A DNA stretch of 64,000 nucleotides from NCBI GenBank assembly GCA_036245525.1, contig BTPG01000002.1:125216712-125280711 (forward strand), written 5' to 3'. Of this stretch, positions 51,073 to 62,397 are shown piece by piece; the stretch's first letter is position 1; the number at the start of each line of letters is the position of its first letter. Both the position numbers and the translations under genes were made by a program. The notes beneath the pieces are model-generated. The model saw only the letters and a list, made by a program, of their open reading frames with translations. It did not search any database and was not told the DNA's origin. This stretch comes from Semisulcospira habei (lineage: Eukaryota; Mollusca; Gastropoda; Semisulcospiridae).

Positions 51073-52497
51073 TCAGATCTTGTTAAAAATATTGCATTCT
51101 CTCAAAAAATTGAAGATTTTGTCCGGGGGAACATCCCGGAACAAAACCTTCAAGGAGTCCGCTGTGACGTCCGCTGTGTATCTGGTGTCAATTAGGTCAG
51201 CACAATACAGCAAAAAGTGTCGAACAGAAAACTGCTCATCACAGGCAAAACACCATGGACGCTCATCCTGTTTAAGTAAGTAAGAGTGCGTAACATACGT
51301 GTGCCCGACGTGGAGCCGAGCAAGGACAGTCTTCTCACGGCGGCTGCCGCAGCGGAAAGGTAGACTGTCGGACAACGTAGGTAGAGCTTCAAGAAGCTTG
51401 TTCCCTTCCTCTTTGTCCCACTCGGACTGCCACTCGCGGGCTATGTACGCACTAATCACAGGTTTAAAATCATTATAGACAGTCTGTGTGTCTGGGACAG
51501 GGTCAATGCGGGCACTGTTGGCAGCAGAATCTGCGATTCTGTTGCCTTCGATGCCCACATGGCCTGGGACCCAAATAAAAATGATGTCATAATATTCCTT
51601 CATCAAGTCTGCGTAGAGCTCTCTAATCTGCACCAGCAGTGGATGGTCTGTTCCCGCGCCCTGAAGGGCCTGCAGGGCAGAAAGAGAGTCAGACAGAATG
51701 AGGAAGTTCCTTTCCCGAGACTGATAGGCATGCTTGAGCGCCAGCAGAATTGCTTGCAGTTCTGCACTAAATACAGAGGAATGGCCAGGGAGACGGAGCT
51801 TAAATGGGCGTTTAGGATGGCGAGAGGACACTGCAGCCGCAGCCACCCTCCCATCCTCAGACTTGGACCCATCCGTATAAAGACGACAATAGCCAGGAAA
51901 ATTTGAAACGAGTTCACTGAGGCACTGTTGGTATATGGCTGGTGGAGTACAATCCTTCTTGTGGGCGGTCAAGCCCAGCAAGATGTCAGGAACTGGTAGT
52001 AGCCAGGGTGGAGTGACGTGTTGCAGAGATTCCGAAACTTTGTCCAGGTCCACTCCGGCCGCCTGCAGATGAGGCCGGACACGGAAGGAAATTGGACGGA
52101 CAGCTCCCGGATGGGCATCGTAAATCTCTGCAAACGACGGGTTAAAAACACAATCATAGGCAGGATTGTCTGGATGGGCCTTCAGCTTCAGAACGTAGCT
52201 GAGCATGAGGCGGATGCGGCGGAGCCTGAGAGAAGGCTCCCGGGCCTCTGCATACAGACTAGGAACTGGAGATGTCCTGAAGGCTCCCAGACATATGCGC
52301 AGACCCTGATGGTGAATTGTGTTCAGACGCCATAGAACAGACTTTGAAGCCGAGCCATATACCACAGAGCCGTAATCCAGTTTGGACCGAACAAGGGCCC
52401 GGTACAGTCGAAGTAAGACAATGCGGTCTGCACCCCAGTCAGTACGACCAACGACACAAAGAATGTCGAGGGCCTTCCGACAAGAGGTAGTTAACAT
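51073..52497 (-). pseudogene. I-like LINE ORF2, C-terminal part with RNase H
   Basis: 474 open codons. The first ~200 are the reverse transcriptase thumb and connection (LDYGSVVYGSA). RNase H follows with its acidic residues in place: YTDGS (207-211), SAELQAI (E246), LSDS (268-271), and WVPGHVGIEGN with IAD (309-323). A terminal zinc motif C416-X2-C419-X7-H427-X4-C432 is present. RNase H removes the RNA strand of the hybrid during target-primed copying. The reading frame is shifted by one relative to the reverse transcriptase, at about 52495. The frame is otherwise intact to its stop, so the element is not old. Confidence 0.9.
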
Positions 52498-53287
52498 GGT
52501 TGCAGAAGGTCAATCTTTTGTCAAAGACGACCCCCAAAAACTTTGCCTCTTCGGCCACCTTAATTGGCACTCCAGCAATGCTCAGGCTAGGTTCTGGAAA
52601 AAATTTCGTCTGGTTAGTAAAATGCACACAGACTGTCTTGGAGGGCGAGAACCTGAATCCATTGAGAGACACCCACCCCTGGATGCGATCAACGCACAGC
52701 TGCAAGCGCCTCTCAAGCGACGCAAGTCCTCGACCTCGTGCACACAAAGCAAAGTCGTCCACAAACAAAGAGCATTCAGAATCATCCTTGACGGCCTTCA
52801 TAATGTTATTTATTTTAATGCTAAATAAAACAGGAGATAGAATACTGCCCTGCGGGACACCCATCTCCTGTTCAAAGGAGTCGGAGAGGGTGGAGCCCAC
52901 ACGGACATGGAACGACCTGTTGGACAAAGAATTGTGAATAAAAACGGGCAGATACCCTTTAAAACCCATATCCGACAAATCAGACATTATACCATGCTTC
53001 CAGGTAGTGTCATATGCCTTTTCAAGATCAAAGAAAATGGCATAGACATGCTGCTTGTTGACAAAAGCATCTCGGATAAAAGACTCAAAGCGAACTAGAT
53101 GGTCAGTTGTACTACGGAAGCGCCGGAAACCGCACTGGAGGTCTGTGATGAGACCCTGTGACTCAAGATGCCACACCAGTCGGGCGTTGACCAAGCGTTC
53201 CATAGTTTTACATAAACATGATGTCAAAGCTATTGGCCGGTAGTTGCCCGGGTCGGAAGGATCCTTACCCGGCTTGGCAATTGGCAC
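52439..53287 (-). pseudogene. I-like LINE ORF2, reverse transcriptase
   Basis: 282 open codons: KPGKDPSDPGNYRPIALTSC at the start, FDLEKAYD (motif A, 86-93), GVPQGSILSPVLF (motif B, 143-155) and FVDD (motif C, 175-178). The motif C is FVDD rather than the commoner YADD, as in several I-group elements. KFLGVVFD follows. Upstream, the codons before MPIAKPG are continuous with the linker across the family G insertion at 53366-53733. Confidence 0.9.
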
Positions 53288-53351
53288 AACTACAGCCTGG
53301 CGCCAAGATGGCGGAAAAAAAAACGGTTATCCAGATATGGTTAAAGGCCTT

Positions 53352-53747
53352 GAGAAGTACAAGGATGGATTGTACATTGCTTAACGTCCCGACAGCAACA
53401 AGGCTTTCTCAGGACGTGCCTGCACTACTTGTGAAAAAAAAACCAACTAAACAGAACATTGAATGTATGTCGCCAGCCGGTCAAATACGTTAAATAAACC
53501 TAAATAAAGCTAAGACCATTTAGTAACACACATCCAATATCAAGAGCTACAGGCAGTGCAGACAGTAGGGAGAGTTTTAAAAAGGCAAATACAGGTGAAT
53601 GGATCTCGGGTAGACAGAAACAACTGCCCCAGAATAGAGAGGAAAACTCACCCTGTGGGGCTGACCAGGGTGACCCTGTAAACTAAAAAGTACCTAACAC
53701 CACCCAAGTCCCCCAGGGCAGACCCACGTGGGGGAGAAGTACAAAGA
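53352..53747 (-). mobile_element. SINE-like G, copy 6, 14-bp TSD
   Basis: GAGAAGTACAAGGA at 53352-53365 and GAGAAGTACAAAGA at 53734-53747. It interrupts the I-like LINE between endonuclease and reverse transcriptase. The (GATT)n end is short here. Confidence 0.9.
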
Positions 53748-53809
53748 GTGAATCCTCAGGCAGATGTGTTAGGAGCTGATAGTGGATGGTATCTAATCCA
53801 GTAGCAGAG

Positions 53810-55143
53810 TCAGTACATTTCTGCATGGCTTGCTGCAATTCTGAAAACGTAAAAGGGCATTATAGTCTTCCGAGTTATCCGATATAAAATCACAAGTACA
53901 AGATTCTCGCTTCTCCTTCTCTCTCTGGAAGAAAGTGAATAATGTTCTGTTGAAGAATAATGGGCAATGGTGGAGGCAAGCAAATTGGCCACAGCCTTTT
54001 TATCTGTGACCAAACTGGCACCATCTCTAAGATGGCCGACAGAAGCCGAGCCACCCCTGCCCCTAATTCTCCGAACAGCCTTCCAGACTTTTTGGGATGG
54101 AGTCCTAGAAGATAAAGATGAGACGAAGCGTCTCCAGGAAGCACGGCGTTCGCGTTTAAAAATGTAACGGGCTTTCGCCCGCTGTCTTTTAAATGTTGAA
54201 ATATTTGCTTGCGGCGGATTACGAAAAGCACGTCGCTGAGCAGATTTGCGCATTGTTTGGGCCTTGCGGCACTCTTCATTGAACCATGGTACTCTCGGCT
54301 TCCGAGGGAGTGATGTAGAAGTTCTAGGGATGGTTTCACCTGCTACGTCCAACAAAATCAAAGTAAAACAAGAAACAGGTTCTTCAGCTGACATGACCAC
54401 CTCCTCTGTAAGACGAGACTGACAGAGGGAGACGAACAGAGGCCAGTTAGCTTTCTTGAGATTCCAGCGCCCCACCGGCGAATCCTCCTCACAGCTGACC
54501 GATGACAGGACTACTGGGAAGTGGTCACTACCACACAGGTCGTCGTGAACCTTCCAGTCAAAGTCCAGCATGAGAGAAGGATCACACACAGTGAGGTCTA
54601 GAACAGAACTAGATCCAGAACCTGAGTTAGAGTATGTAGGTGAGCCATCGTTAAAGACACATAGGTTAAGTTGAGAAAAAAAACATCTTCTAACATCTGA
54701 CCTCTGCCATCATAGTGGTCACTACCCCAAAGGTGAGCGTGACCGTTAAAATCCCCCATGAGAATAAAGGGAGGGGGCAGTTGATCTACTAAGTTAAAAA
54801 TATTGCTACAGACCCGCAGTGATGGTGGCAGGTAAATACTGCATATTATGGTTATGGTCTTCTTTAAGGTAACCCGAGCGGCGACAGCCTGAAGACAGGT
54901 GTCGATGCTAACGGGGCTACATTAAATTTGGCTACTAATGAGAAGAGCCGCTCCACCCGAGCGCCTCTCCGAATCAGAGCCTTTATGTATAACATTAAAA
55001 CCATTAAAGGACACAGGGTCAGAAGTCTTCAGGTAAGTCTCCTGAAGAGATATTACTGAGGGGTTATAGAACTTGACTAAAAGACGCAATTCCTCAAAGT
55101 TAGCTTGAAAACCAGGACAATTCCACTGAAGCAAAGAGTCCAT
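53810..55143 (-). pseudogene. I-like LINE ORF2, APE endonuclease and linker
   Basis: Starts MDSLLQWNCPGFQANFEELR, with SLQETYLK (catalytic Glu) by residue 37. After a stop or frameshift near 54922 the reading continues with MGDFNGHAHLWGS (about 54720-54760) and GSDHFPVVLS (54525-54560), the two signature motifs of APE-type endonucleases. This enzyme nicks the target to prime copying. The linker that follows is basic (RKAQTMRKSAQRR) and stays open to about 53820. At least two lesions break the frame. Confidence 0.85.
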
Positions 55144-55145
55144 GA

Positions 55146-56596
55146 TTAAGTCTTATCTGCAGGTAAGGAGTTTTTCGCCCCTTTTTCCTTTACCTTGGAA
55201 GGAGTTGAAGAAACAGAGGGGGGCCGGCTCCCGGGCCTCCTCTGGTTCTTCGGAGAGGAAGGGGGTGGAGCTGCCGCAGCATCAGCAACGACAACTTCCA
55301 CTCCCTCCATCCGCTCCTCCAGTGCAGCATATTTGTTTTGAAGGGGGACATCAGTGTTCCCCTTCTGGGCCCGTGCGCACAGCGGTCCCATAGATTTCTT
55401 AGACTTCTGGTCCTGGGCAGCGTTCCTGCCGCTAGAGTTAGCGGCCTTAGAAGGCTGACCAGAGCCAGAAGCCTTTGGAGTTGACTGACTAACAGGTTTG
55501 GGTGTGGGCTGAGGCTTAGGGGCAACAGAAGGCGGCACAACCGGACCGGCAGTGTCCGCCTTCTGCGTTCCCTGGCTCCTTGTCAACACCGGAGGAGGGT
55601 TACTCTCCAGGGGCGAGATGATCCGAGGCTCCGCCCCCAACCAAGAAGTTGGGGTCTGACATGAAAAGTCTTTGGTGGGGCGCTTGCCTGCCACCGCTGC
55701 ACTAAAAGTATACACAGAGGTGTTAGAGGTTTGGGCAGCCGCAGCTGCACCAGGGCCTTCAGCCAGTTTTTTGGCATCCAGAAAGGACAACCCCTTCTCC
55801 ACACGCACCTGCTGAATCTTGCACTCGGATATCCAACGAGGGCATTTCTTATCCGAAGCCATATGCGCCCCCTGGCAATTCACATACAGGGGGGGGGGGG
55901 GGGTGGCTGTGCAGGACTCAGCAGTGTCCGGGCCTAGTGCAACGGGCGCATGAAGCCTCTGCCTGACGGCATGTCTTCTGCCCATGGCCATACTTCTGGC
56001 ACTTAAAGCACCGGAGGGGAAGAGGGACGTACTTTTTCACTCTCAGGGAGTAGTAACCTCCCCAGATGGTAGTAGGAGGGGTGGGGGGTGCCAAACGTCA
56101 GGATGATGGTAGGGAGACGGATCTCCCCACCACCTCGCTTGGAAGCGAAGCGCCTGACGTAAGTCACCCCCTGAGACTTAAGGTTCCTTACATGTTCATC
56201 TTCTGACAGTTCTGCCAAAGCTTGATCTTTGATTACGCCTCTTGACGAATTCATAGTTTTGTGGGGTGTGACTTCCACAGGAGTGTCTCCGATGGAAGAG
56301 AGCCCCAGTAGCCCGCTGGAGTGTGCCCGAGTACGGCACTCCACCAGCAAGTCACCAGACCTGAGGCGCTGGGCGTCAGGCCTGCCAACACGGCTCCTGA
56401 GGGTCTCCCCCACCAGAAAAGGATGCAGCTTGGTAACTGGTTTCTCCTTCACCTTGCTATGGACAATGAGGAAGCGAGGCCATACGGCCGACGCCTGAGG
56501 CGTCGCTTCCTCACAGTCTGAATCACTGTCATGTTCAATGTCGGTGGCTATGTGCCGTTTCTGTGCTAGTTTTGTTTTTTTTTTTGTTTTATCCAT
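55146..56596 (-). pseudogene. I-like LINE ORF1 (gag-like) with zinc knuckles, frameshifted
   Basis: First part (56596-56003, 197 codons) begins MDKTKKKTKLAQKRH and has a conserved middle (VTYVRRFASKRGGGEIRLPT). A one-base shift in a C-run near 56085 then moves coding into another frame, which reads LRCFKCQKYGHGQKTC, a complete CX2CX4HX4C knuckle (about 56020-55980). A further knuckle-like NCQGAHMASDKKCP follows at about 55870, in the frame of the second part (55991-55146, 281 codons), whose rest is rich in Pro, Ser and Lys. ORF1 proteins of this kind bind the element's RNA. Confidence 0.8.
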
Positions 56597-57241
56597 ATTA
56601 TATTAGTAGAGATATTCATCCCCCGGGGGTCCCCGCCCTCCACCAAGCCCAACAAGGGAAAGTGCAACTGTCGGCGGGTCTCCAGCCGACGCACAATGGA
56701 GACTGCCCGAAAGATATACTCAAAGGGGTAAGCCCGATTGAACCGTTTGAGCCACCGCCTTCTATCACACTGTTAAATGCAGGGGAATACTGGCGTAAAG
56801 CACCTAATCAGCAGCAGAGGCTATAGCATGGTGCTCCGTATAGCAACCCGCATGTCAACAGTGGGATAGGGCTCAACGTGACAAGAGCCGATTGACTAGG
56901 CCGGTACGACTAGCCTCCCGTTTAGGCAGAAGTCAAGGCCAAAGTGGAGTGTTTCAGCCACCAGGATCCTCTTCTCCCCCGACACGGGTCTCCAAGCACG
57001 GCAAACACTTGGGATCCAAAGGACCAAAAGCTCACGAGTATTTTTAAGGACCAATCCAACATGGTACGACCTGGGTTAGCACAGCTCGTTAAAAACCGGA
57101 CCAGTGAAAAAGACTGAACAACATATCTGCTGACATCAAGTCCTAATCCTGGACAAAGATGGCACCCGTCTGCTAGCCCACTCAGTCAGGGACTGAGAGG
57201 ACTACCCACCCACGCCACGTGGAAGCCGGTGCCGGGTAGGC
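56597..57241 (-). other. 5' leader of the I-like LINE
   Basis: About 645 bp with no open frame of note, beginning on the minus strand with GCCTACCCGGCACCGGCTTC. An internal promoter is expected here by family, but none can be read by eye. Confidence 0.55.
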
Positions 57242-57389
57242 GGGGGAGACATGGTCTGACTTTTTCGCTTTCATGGCCAGACGTGCGGCTGAATTTTGGA
57301 CTCTCTCCAGCCGATCAAATAGATACTGCAAGCATCCAGATAAAAGTGTTTGGCATAGTCAGTGCGAGACAGAACAAATGAACAAATCA

Positions 57390-57655
57390 GAGTTTTCGTA
57401 CACAAACCAAGGGGAATCACTCAGCGCTGGACAGACAAACAGTTAGTTCCCCTGCTCCCGCCTATCAGGCACCCAATCGCCAGCCCAAAGAGAAATACGC
57501 AGGTATAGACCAAGACGATCATCTGCATCCCTGATAGGCGGGGGCAGGGGATCTAACTGTTTCTGTCCAGCGCTGAGTGATTCCCCTTGGTTTGTGTACA
57601 ATTCTGCCAGTGCTAGCCTCACCTATCTGGTTTGTCACTACTGAGAGTTTTTGTA
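57390..57655. mobile_element. Element J copy 2, with 11-bp TSD
   Basis: GAGTTTTCGTA (57390-57400) and GAGTTTTTGTA (57645-57655) flank 57401-57644. The insert starts CACAAACCAAGGGGAATCAC and ends CTATCTGGTTTGTCACTACT, so it is inverted relative to copy 1 at 9243-9398. Here the foldback loop carries about 90 extra bases, themselves partly paired (CTGCTCCCGCCTATCAGG with CCTGATAGGCGGGGGCAG). It sits in the L2 LINE, whose coding reads through on both sides. Confidence 0.85.
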
Positions 57656-58440
57656 GCCTCGGAGGTAAGGAACTGTCTAATAGAGCTAATACGACGCATC
57701 TCCAAATAGGCTACCCTAAAAATGTTTATCACCTGTTTATCCGTGGACATGTCATGCTCAATTACAACACTCAGGTTCTTCACTGACTGAGAGAAGCTGA
57801 TGGTGGTGTTCTCAATCATGATATGCTGAGGCAAAGCGGTAGAAGAAGGCATGCTGGGTGATGCAATGAGCATGGTTTCCATTTTCCCTTCGTTCAGTTG
57901 GAGCTTGTTTTCTGACATCCACAGCCTCACATCAGGAATGCAATGTGACACGCTCTGGATGATCTCGTTGACCTGACTCGCACTACCTGAGCTGTGTAGC
58001 ACCACTGTAAGCATGATGTGAAACAAAGTGCCCAGCAATAATACTAGACAAAGGCTGTACATACAGTAGAAAAAGCACTGGGCCTAATACTGAGCCTTGT
58101 GGGACCCCTAAACGGAGGCTAGCATGTGCAGAGACATGGCCATCTACAAACACAGTCTGTGATCGCTCAGTAATGTAAGAGTGCAACCAAGACAGGGCAG
58201 TGCCATCAAAGCCAAAAACAAGCTAGAGACGATTGATCAGGGTAGTGTGGTCGATTGTGTCAAACGCGCTAGAAAGATCTAGTAAAGCGAGCACTGACAT
58301 CTTACCATCATCCAGAGCAAGTAGCAAGCCATTCATGATTCTGAGGAGTGCTGTTTCAGTACTGTGGCAACAAATGTAGGCGGACTAAAATGGATCCATC
58401 AGATTATTCAAGGCCAGGTGATCCAAAACAAACACACTGT
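57656..58440 (-). pseudogene. L2 LINE reverse transcriptase, catalytically dead
   Basis: MSVLALLDLSSAFDTIDHTT (motif A, about 58310-58250) and LGVPQGSVLGPVLF (motif B) are intact, but the catalytic motif reads AYSGATQL where family members have YADDTQL, so both aspartates are lost. Next come LWMSENKLQLNEGKMETMLI and the MRRISSIRQFLTSEATKTL segment, in a second frame (57619-58062). Several frameshifts. This older state fits its role as the host of the later insertions. Confidence 0.85.
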
Positions 58441-58659
58441 TTCATCAGAGACACGAAGACAGCATTATCCATTCAGTCATCCTGTCTCCTAATGTGATCC
58501 TGTGAATGACAACAAGAACAACAACATCAAACACAGCCTATCGGAAGCATGCATATGCTACGGTCTCGCTCGAGTTTCCGTGTTTATGTAACAGACTTCC
58601 GGATATAGTTCCCGTCTCTAGTACGATGACCCTGTGTCAGTTCATGTGGTGCTGGTTGT
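58441..58659. other. No gene recognised
   Basis: May include the decayed 5' side of the L2 LINE; nothing definite. Confidence 0.3.
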
Positions 58660-58850
58660 TCGTGGTTTGAGTGTGTTATGTGCGACAGGTCTTAAATTGT
58701 ATTTTGTCATATTTGTACATTTTGTTGCTGCCGTTTAATGATTTTGGACTAGTTGTGTCATTTAGCTTTTGTCGTTTTGTCACTGTACAGGGCTTAGAGT
58801 CTGCACTGCAGGAAGTCTGCACGCTATATAAAGATAATAATTATCATTTA
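58660..58850 (+). mobile_element. L2-type 3' end, plus strand
   Basis: Ends GCACGCTATATAAAGATAAT, with AT-rich tail up to the TTAA of the next MITE. No coding left. Confidence 0.45.
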
Positions 58851-59002
58851 TTAACCCATTCAGCCCTGACACCCTGTCTGCGCCAAGATAATCTGGCACT
58901 ACCCTTGAATTATCATGGTCGATTCATCTCCTGCAACTGGTGCAGTCATTAGATGACGCCTCCAAAATTTGGGAAATACGGCCGTCGGGCTGAATGAGTT
59001 AA
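58851..59002. mobile_element. Family C TTAA MITE, left arm deleted
   Basis: TTAACCCATTCAGCCCTGAC and CGTCGGGCTGAATGAGTTAA with TTAA on both sides. Only one hairpin arm (GCGCCAAGATAATCTGGCAC) remains. Confidence 0.85.
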
Positions 59003-59575
59003 TTTTATTACAATACGTGGAAGAACATCTCAGAAAGAAGAAATCCGACCACATCAGTCCCTTGCTCAAAGTCCTTCACTGGCTCGCCATCCCCCAACGC
59101 ATCAAATACAAGATTCTGTCTCTCTGCTACAAATCCCTTAACAATTACGCTCCTGCCTATCTCTCCAACGTACTTCACCCCCTACACTCCTTCCCGCTCC
59201 CTCCGCTCTGCCTCCGACCCTCTCCGCCTCCACATCCCCCGCACAAAACTCAGCACTTTCGGATCCTTCCGAGTCTACGGTCCATCCACCTGGAACACCC
59301 TCCCACTCTCTCCCCGTCAGAAACACTCTCTCTCTCTCCTCCTTTCAGTCCGCCCTCAAAACTCATCACCTCTTTCAACAGTTCTAGCACTATAACGCCA
59401 CCACACTCCCCACCTTCTAAGCTGACTGTCGTAATGTATTTGTGGTACGTGAGTCATTGTCAAAAGCGTGCGCATGCGTGCGCGAGTTGTGAGTGCGCGC
59501 TTGAGTTATAATTATTATAAGATAAGCGCATTATAAATACCGTAATTATGATTATTATTATTTTATTATTCTTCT
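59003..59575 (+). mobile_element. L2-like LINE 3' end with coding remnant
   Basis: Encodes KKKSDHISPLLKVLHWLAI, then YAPAYLSNVLHP, and after a frameshift SRSLRSASDPLRLHIPRTKL and YGPSTWNTLP. The tail is TAAGCGCATTATAAATACCG and ATT repeats to about 59572. Of the kind that could continue the fragment at 16545-16789. 5'-truncated at the MITE border. Confidence 0.8.
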
Positions 59576-59647
59576 GAGTACGCTCACGAAAGACTACGGT
59601 GTTTACAGACACCTCGAAACCTACCTTATCCGTCTGAAAGACTGAGA

Positions 59648-59703
59648 TTCTCACGAGCTGCTCGCATGATGCAGGGTCATATCAGGATCTCGGTCTCTTG
59701 CTG
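59648..59703. repeat. Family A hairpin, strongly diverged
   Basis: GAGATTCTCACGAGCTGC against GGTCATATCAGGATCTCGG; then TCTCTTGCTG as in other copies. Confidence 0.5.
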
Positions 59704-59809
59704 ATAATGATCGGGCCCCACCTACTTATCTTCTGCCCGCCAGACTTCATTTATCTGGGTTTCAACACAGGCATGGGATGATTGCTGCTAAATCGACCAT
59801 CTCTATAAC

Positions 59810-62335
59810 AAGGGCAATACAAAAGTAGTCGACTTCGCGGACGTGGACACACTGATTGACACATTTAACACTGTTGTAACCCAAACAGCCAGTGAGATCC
59901 TTGGCAAACACCGACAAGCAAAGAAACCTTGGCTTACAGCTGACATCTTTGTTCTATGTGACAAGCGTCGAAAATTAAAGAAAAAGAAATCAGAGGTAGA
60001 AGGAGCTAAACAATACAGGGAAATTAACCAGGATATCAAGAAAAGCATGAAAAAGGCAAAAAATAAGTGGATTGAAGATCAGTGTAAACATGTAGAAGAT
60101 TGATTGATTGTACACTGCTTAACGTCCCGACAGCAACAAGGCTTTCTCAGGACGTGCCGGCACTGCTTGTGAAAAAAAAAATAAACAGAACATTGAATGT
60201 ATGTCGCCAGCCGGTCAAATACGTTAAATAAACCTAACACATGGGGCCTAAATAAAGCTAAGACCATTTAGCAACACACATCCAATATCAAGAGCTACAG
60301 GCAGTGCAGACAGTAGGAAGAGTTTTAAAAAGGCAAATACAGGTGAATGGACAAAGGGTAGACAGAAACACATGCCCCAGAATAGAGAGAAAAACCCACC
60401 CTGTGGGGCTGACCAGGGTGACCCTGGGAACTAAAAAGTAGTTAACCCCACCAAGTCCCCCAGGGCAGACCCGGGTGGGGGAAACATGTAGAAGAAAATC
60501 TGAACAGAAATAATAGCAAAAAAGCATACCAGCTGGTGAAAGACCTGACCAGTGTAAAACAAGGACGCTCCTCGATCATTCAAGATAGTGAAGGGAACTG
60601 TCTTACGGAAGACCAAGACATACTGAAGAGATGGACAGAGTACTGCTCAGATTTGTACAACCACCGAGCTACAGGGGACCCAGGCATACTTGTCAACCCA
60701 CCCGTGACCAACAATGGCAACTATCCCATCCTCCGAGAAGAAGTAGAGGCTGCAGTGAAGTCGCTGAAAAAAGGGAAGGCAGCAGGAGCAGACAACATCC
60801 CCGCAGAGCTAGCCCAAGAAGGGGGGGGGGGGGGGGGAAGACACGATAAGCGCCTTACTAACAATCTGCAATAAGATCTGGCAGTCAGGGGATTGGCCCA
60901 CACAATGGACCCAATCACTTATAATAACTCTCCCCAAAAAAGGCAACTTACATCAATGCCAGAACTATCGCACATCAGTCTTATATCCCACCCAAGCAAA
61001 GTCATGTTAAAGATCCTACTGAACAGGCTGAAACCACAGGCAGAGGAAATCATAGCTGAGGAACAGGCAGGCTTCAGACCAGGGCGCAGCACAACTGAGC
61101 AGATCTTCAACCTGAGAGTTCTATTTGAGAGATACCTCCAGCACCAGCAGGACCTCTATCATGTCTTTGTGGATTTTAAGAAAGCGTTTGACAGGGTGTG
61201 GCATGCAGCCCTTTGGTCCACCATGAAGCTATACGACATCAATGCCAACCTGATCAAAGTCACAGCAAACCTTTACAACAAGGCCACTAGCGCAGTCTGC
61301 TTCAACGGCAAAATAGGAAACTGGTTTAGGACTACAGTTGGAGTCAGACAAGGCTGCTTGCTCTCACCTACTCTTTTCAACATCTTCCTGGAAAGAATCA
61401 TGACGGACGCTCTGAAAGATCATGAAGGAACTGTCCGTATTGGAGGCAGAACAATCATGAACTTGCGCTTTGCGGACGACATTGATGGCCTTGCAGGAAC
61501 AGAGAAGGAGCTAGCTCAGCTGGTGGAAAAGCTGGATAGTACAGCCATTGCATATGGGATGGAAATCAGTGCAGAGAAGACCAAACTGATGACCAATAAC
61601 GCCAGTGGCATTGGCACTGAAATCATGGTTGGAGGCCAAAAACTGGAAACAGTTAAGAAATTCAAATACTTAGGAGCCATTGTGACAGATGAGGGATCAA
61701 AACCAGAAATACTGTCCAGGATTGCGCAGACAACAGCACTGACAAGATTGAAGACCATATGGAAGGACAGAAACATCACACTCTGCTCCAAGATCAGACT
61801 GATGCGCTCCTTAGTCATCTCAGTGTTTTTGTATGCCTGCGAGTCATGGACCCTCACAGCAGACCTTGAAAGGAGGATACAAGCCACTGAAATTAGATGT
61901 TTTCGAAGGCTGCTTGGCATCTCATACAGAGATCACATCACAAACGAGGAAGTGGGAAGCAGAATCAGGCAAGCCATCGGGCCCTATGAAGACTTATTAG
62001 CCATTGTGAGAAAACGCAAACTGAAGTGGTATGGGCATGTCACGCGTTCAGCAGGGCTTGCCAAAACAATCCTGCAAGGCACTGTGCAAGGAGGACGAAG
62101 GAGAGGAAGACAGAGGAAAAGATGGGAGGACAATATCTCAGAGTGGACAGGACTGAAGCTGGGCGATACGCTGAAAATGGCAGAGAACAGAGAGGAATGG
62201 AGGGAGCTGGTTGCCAAGTCATCAGTGGTGCCCCAACGGTCGGCAAGACTACGGGATATAAATAGAAAAATAGAAAAAATAATTAGTCGACTTCGCAAAG
62301 ATACCAGCCACGAAACTTACCATCTACTCTACAAG
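59810..62335 (+). mobile_element. RTE-like LINE, 5'-truncated, with SINE-like G insertion
   Basis: Begins in the linker after the endonuclease (ADVDTLIDTFNTVVTQTASE at 59840) and runs to the protein C terminus at about 62350. A family G copy interrupts it at 60100-60481. The 3' border abuts a family A hairpin. No TSD found. Confidence 0.75.
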
Positions 62336-62353
62336 GGGTATAGATTCTCATGA
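59816..62353 (+). pseudogene. RTE-like LINE reverse transcriptase and C-terminal domain
   Basis: Coding runs in three parts. Part 1: linker to 60099. Part 2: 60496-60820, with LKKGKAAGADNIPAELAQE, ending in a G-run of about 18 (60820-60837) that shifts the frame. Part 3: 60893-62353, 486 codons, with ISLISHPSKVMLKILLNRL (27-45), QAGFRPGRSTTEQ, FVDFKKAFD (motif A, 92-100), GVRQGCLLSPTLF (motif B, 150-162), FADD (motif C, 193-196), FKYLGAIV, SVFLYACESWTLT and GRRRGRQRKRWEDN. A second shift lies near 60970 (QNYR to HISL). The main frame is long and has all catalytic residues, so the copy is young. Clade assignment to the RTE side is from recollection of similar proteins. Confidence 0.85.
60086..60495 (-). 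mobile_element. SINE-like G, copy 7, 14-bp TSD
   Basis: AAACATGTAGAAGA is exact at 60086-60099 and 60482-60495. Removing the insert restores the LINE frame KHVEENLNRN. Confidence 0.95.
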
Positions 62354-62397
62354 GCCCCTGCTGTTGCAGGGGCTCATGAGAAACTATACCCCTTACA
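62331..62397. repeat. Family A hairpin with paired changes at the base
   Basis: AAGGGGTATAGATTCTCATG pairs with CATGAGAAACTATACCCCTT; GGGGTATAG/CTATACCCC replaces GAGGCATAG/CTATGCCTC in both arms. Confidence 0.85.

Larger units (their letters stand above)
50835..57255 (-). mobile_element. I-like LINE, near full length (6.4 kb), 14-bp TSD
   Basis: GGGGGAGACATGGT is exact at 50835-50848 and 57242-57255. Between them, 50849-57241 holds, from the minus-strand 5' end: a ~650-bp leader, ORF1 with zinc knuckles (56596-55146, frameshifted), ORF2 with endonuclease, reverse transcriptase and RNase H (55143-51073), and a ~220-bp 3' end finishing AACTAACT repeats. An RNase H domain together with APE endonuclease points to the I group. 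It contains one family G insertion. A 343-bp 3' copy lies at 33840-34182. Confidence 0.9.
50350..58440 (-). mobile_element. L2 LINE, minus strand, split by two later insertions
   Basis: Reading the minus strand: 58440-57645 (reverse transcriptase), an insertion (element J, 57401-57644), 57400-57242 (RVQNSAARL region), an insertion (I-like LINE, 50849-57241), then 50848-50350 (C-terminal end and AT-rich tail). The pieces join in the normal L2 order. The 5' part is missing or too decayed to see. Confidence 0.8.
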
